Part shown: positions 61,335 through 64,000 of the stretch, piece by piece | Layout of the letters: each line of letters opens with the position of its first letter | Position numbering within the stretch: the first letter of the stretch is position 1 | Source of the DNA: Stackebrandtia endophytica | GTDB taxonomy: Bacteria; Actinomycetota; Actinomycetes; Mycobacteriales; Micromonosporaceae | Reading direction: 5' to 3' | DNA length: 64,000 nt | Assembly (NCBI RefSeq): GCF_006716355.1 | Contig: NZ_VFOW01000001.1 | Location: forward strand, 1,240,001-1,304,000 | Program-made: the position numbers and the translations under genes | The notes under the pieces: model-generated | What the model saw: only the letters and a program-made list of their open reading frames with translations | What the model was told of the DNA's origin: nothing | The model's database searches: none

Positions 61335-64000
61335 ATGAGCGATCACCGATTCTCGGCACGTCGGCTGGCCGCCCTGCTGGGCGATGAACACCCGCCGACC
61401 GCTCAACAGGCCGCCGCCATCGAAGCACCGCCACAGCCGCAGCTGATCGTGGCGGGCGCCGGCTCCGGCAAGACCGCGACCATGGCCGCGCGGGTGGTGT
61501 GGCTGATCGCCAACGGTTACGCACGCGGCGACCAGATCCTCGGATTGACCTTCACTCGAAAAGCCGCCGGAGAACTCGCCCGACGCATCCGAAGTCGACT
61601 CGCTCGACTGGCCGGTGTGGACGGTGTCACCGGTCCCGACGGCGGTCCGCTCACCGGAGAACCGACCGTGTCGACCTACCATGCCTACGCGGCGGGCCTG
61701 GTCACCGAACACGGACTGCGCGCCGGCATCGAGACCAGCGCACAGGTCCTGTCATCGGCTCAGACCTGGCAGCTGGCCTACGCGGTCGTTCGCGGATACG
61801 ACGGTGACATGTCGGCCGCCGAACTCGGTGTCGAGGAGATCGTCTCCCGCGTGCTCAGCCTCTCCGATGAAATGACCGAGCACCTGCGGGGTCCCGACGA
61901 CGTCCGCGGCTACACCGAACAGCTGCTCAGCGAGATCGAGGAACGGGTCTCACGTCCGACGAAACCGGTCGAGAAACTGGTGACCGGGTTGCGGGCCCGC
62001 CTGCAACTGTTGCCGTTGGTTCACGAGTACCAGAACCGGAAGGAGGCGATTCCGGCACAGGACTTCGCCGACCAGTTGGGGCAGGCCGCCGACCTGGCCC
62101 GCCGGGTCGTTCAGGTCGCCCAGATCGAGCGCGAACGCTACCCCATCGTGCTGCTGGACGAGTACCAGGACACCTCGCACGCCCAGGTCGAGCTGTTGAA
62201 GTCGCTGTTCGGCAACGGCCACCCGGTCACCGCCGTCGGCGACCCGTGCCAGTCGATCTACGCGTGGCGGGGTGCCAGTGCCGGAACCCTGGCGAGATTC
62301 CGCGACGACTTCCCCACCGAGTCGGGTGAGCCCGCCACCCGCAGCGAACTCACCGTGTCGTGGCGCAACACCCCGGGGGTGTTGACCGTGGCCAACGCGA
62401 TCTCCGAACCGTTGCGCTCCAGTGGACTCGCGGTGTCCGAATTGGAACCGGGTGGCCACGAGGGCGGCCACGTCGAGACCGCACTGTTGTCCACCGTGGA
62501 TGACGAGGCCGCCTGGGTCGCCGAGCGCGTCGAAGCCCACTGGCGAGAGGCGGCCACCGACCCACCACCGTCGACGGCGATCCTGGTTCGGCGACGGGAC
62601 CAGATCGCCCGGCTTGAACAGGCACTGCACGATCGGGGACTGCCCGTCGAGGTCGTCGGTTTGGGCGGACTGATCGACGCCCCCGAGGTGCGAGAGGTGT
62701 ATGCGACCCTCCAGGTGCTGGCCAGGCCGAGTTCCGGCCCCGCACTGGTCAGGCTGTTGACCGGCCCACGCTGGCGCATCGGCCCCCGCGACCTGGCGGC
62801 GTTGCACCACCGGGCGCAGGCTCTGGCCCCGCAGCGACGCGGCTTCGAACCCTCCGCCGAGGGACTGGACGACGTCACACTCGCCGAAGCACTCGTCGAC
62901 CCGGGCGACCCGGCCTCCTACAGTCCGGCGGCGCTGGAACGATTCGCGATGCTGCGAGAGGAACTGGACTGGCTGCGCTCACGCGCCGATCAACCGGTCA
63001 GCGACCTGATCGCCGACGTCACGCGGGCATCCGGATTGGACGTCGAGGTGATCGTGCACCAGCGCGACACCGAACGGCTCGACGCGTTCATTGAACAGGC
63101 CGCCCGCTACAGCACGACCGCCGCCGCCCCCAGCCTCGACGGGTTCCTGACCTTTTTGGAGGCTGCGGAGGAACGCGAACGCGGGCTGGAGATCACCGGT
63201 GCCGCAGTCCATCCGGGCGCGGTACAGATCATGACGGTGCACGCCGCCAAGGGACTGGAGTGGGACTGCGTCGCCGTTCCCGGCCTCGCCGAGGGACGAT
63301 TCCCCGGCCGCGCCAGGGACGCCAACTGGCTCACCGCCACCGGAAAACTCCCCTACCCGTTGCGTGGCGACGCCGGCGAGCTGCCCGCCTTCGACATCCG
63401 GGAGGTGACCCGGCCCAAGGACCTCGACGACGCGGCCAAGGCGTTCCGGAAGGACCTGCAACTCCACCACGAGGTGGAGGAACGCCGACTGGCCTATGTG
63501 GCGCTGACCCGGGCCCGACACCGGTTGCTGGCCAGCGGGTACTGGTGGGACCACGGCTCCGACAACGCGCGCGGCCCCTCGATCTTTCTCACCGAGGTAC
63601 GACGACACGCCGTCGACGACGTCTGGAGGGCGCAACCCGAACAGGACTCGAATCCGTTGCTGGCCAACGCGATTCAGGCGGTCTGGCCCAGCCCGCAACC
63701 GCTGGGGGATCGCCAGGACGCCTGGCTGGCGGCAGCCCGTGACGTCCGGGAGCACGACCCGGCGGCCCAGACCGAGACCGACCCCGAGATCGACCGCGAC
63801 GTCGAACTGCTGCTGGCCGAACGCATCGACACCGACACCCGGACGAACCTGACCGTCCCCCAGCAGATCTCGGTGTCCCAATTGGTCAGATGGCACGCCG
63901 ACGCGCAGGAGTTCGCCGGATCGCTGCGCCGCCCGGTACCGACGGCACCGGCACCGCATACCCGACGCGGCACCGCATTCCACGCGTGGGTGGAACAGCA
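61335..64000 (+). CDS. adnB: AdnB subunit of the AdnAB helicase-nuclease, 3' end outside the window
   Basis: The visible 888 codons encode a UvrD-like motor with Walker A VAGAGSGKTATMAARV (about residues 39-54), LLDEYQDTSHAQ (motif II), GDPCQSIYAWRGASAG (motif III), IMTVHAAKGLEWDCVAVPGL (motif V) and EERRLAYVALTRARHRLL (motif VI). The nuclease domain expected at the C-terminus begins near the end of the window (ISVSQLVRWHADAQEFAG) and continues beyond it; mycobacterial AdnB is about 1100 residues. All motor motifs are intact, unlike the weaker motif III of AdnA. It lies 98 bases after adnA and is probably co-transcribed. Confidence 0.92.
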   Translation, partial: MSDHRFSARRLAALLGDEHPPTAQQAAAIEAPPQPQLIVAGAGSGKTATMAARVVWLIANGYARGDQILGLTFTRKAAGELARRIRSRLARLAGVDGVTGPDGGPLTGEPTVSTYHAYAAGLVTEHGLRAGIETSAQVLSSAQTWQLAYAVVRGYDGDMSAAELGVEEIVSRVLSLSDEMTEHLRGPDDVRGYTEQLLSEIEERVSRPTKPVEKLVTGLRARLQLLPLVHEYQNRKEAIPAQDFADQLGQAADLARRVVQVAQIERERYPIVLLDEYQDTSHAQVELLKSLFGNGHPVTAVGDPCQSIYAWRGASAGTLARFRDDFPTESGEPATRSELTVSWRNTPGVLTVANAISEPLRSSGLAVSELEPGGHEGGHVETALLSTVDDEAAWVAERVEAHWREAATDPPPSTAILVRRRDQIARLEQALHDRGLPVEVVGLGGLIDAPEVREVYATLQVLARPSSGPALVRLLTGPRWRIGPRDLAALHHRAQALAPQRRGFEPSAEGLDDVTLAEALVDPGDPASYSPAALERFAMLREELDWLRSRADQPVSDLIADVTRASGLDVEVIVHQRDTERLDAFIEQAARYSTTAAAPSLDGFLTFLEAAEERERGLEITGAAVHPGAVQIMTVHAAKGLEWDCVAVPGLAEGRFPGRARDANWLTATGKLPYPLRGDAGELPAFDIREVTRPKDLDDAAKAFRKDLQLHHEVEERRLAYVALTRARHRLLASGYWWDHGSDNARGPSIFLTEVRRHAVDDVWRAQPEQDSNPLLANAIQAVWPSPQPLGDRQDAWLAAARDVREHDPAAQTETDPEIDRDVELLLAERIDTDTRTNLTVPQQISVSQLVRWHADAQEFAGSLRRPVPTAPAPHTRRGTAFHAWVEQ

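Noticed and set aside
1-64000. CRISPR array, prophage, insertion sequence or origin of replication
   Set aside because: No regularly spaced direct repeats, integrase, transposase, phage structural genes or DnaA-box cluster were seen on either strand.

Overview
This 64 kb window is dense, high-GC DNA from an actinobacterial chromosome. WhiB7, mycoredoxin, the AdnA/AdnB helicase-nuclease pair, UvrD2 with its C-terminal cysteine cluster, an UPF0182 membrane protein and a deazaflavin-type nitroreductase are all actinobacterial markers. The block from the UPF0182 gene to AdnAB keeps much of the gene order known around Mycobacterium tuberculosis Rv3193c to Rv3202c. The genus cannot be fixed by reading; a Stackebrandtia/Glycomyces-like relative is a guess only. 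No insertion sequence, prophage, integrase or CRISPR array was seen.

Layout. 0-7 kb is the most accessory-looking part: a 5'-truncated unknown gene, a large degenerate NB-ARC/TPR protein with an amyloid-like N-terminal motif, a solitary LanC-like protein, a MerR regulator facing a small membrane protein across a stretched promoter, a GAP-family remnant, a lipoprotein, and tRNA-Glu(CTC). 7-16 kb holds scattered housekeeping-type enzymes: methyltransferase, monooxygenase, MBL hydrolase, RluA-type pseudouridine synthase, acetyltransferase, nitroreductase, S66 carboxypeptidase, FAD oxidoreductase and a DUF6891-like protein. 16-24 kb carries gltX with a FAH-family hydrolase, citramalate synthase (cimA) behind a clear Ile-type leader peptide and attenuator, a PRPP synthetase, and a DUF2785/thioesterase pair. 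24-32 kb encodes mostly envelope or exported proteins: PQQ-type sugar dehydrogenase, subtilase, two small proline-rich membrane proteins and UPF0182.

32-43 kb is the conserved stress and genome-maintenance block: Lon-like PDZ protease, zincin, YgjP-type metallopeptidase, ABC1 kinase, whiB7 with a long leader containing a 117-codon upstream ORF and a terminator, uvrD2 and mycoredoxin. 43-50 kb has a secreted propeller-like protein, a sugar isomerase/dehydrogenase operon, and an MFS transporter next to an ArsR-type regulator with a 36-bp operator. 50-54.5 kb is a tight operon of two M16 peptidases and nudC, followed by a His-rich exported protein behind two copper-type (CsoR-like) operators. 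54.5-57.5 kb is the methionine transporter metNIQ behind a short ORF ending in Cys-Arg-Met-Cys. 58-64 kb encodes AdnA and most of AdnB, which runs off the window.

The strongest leads are regulatory: the whiB7 leader ORF, the cimA attenuator, the metNIQ leader peptide, the tandem CsoR-like sites, and a diverged repeat of about 145 bp present upstream of both UPF0182 and uvrD2. The most unusual protein is the NB-ARC/TPR protein, which lacks the Walker A lysine.
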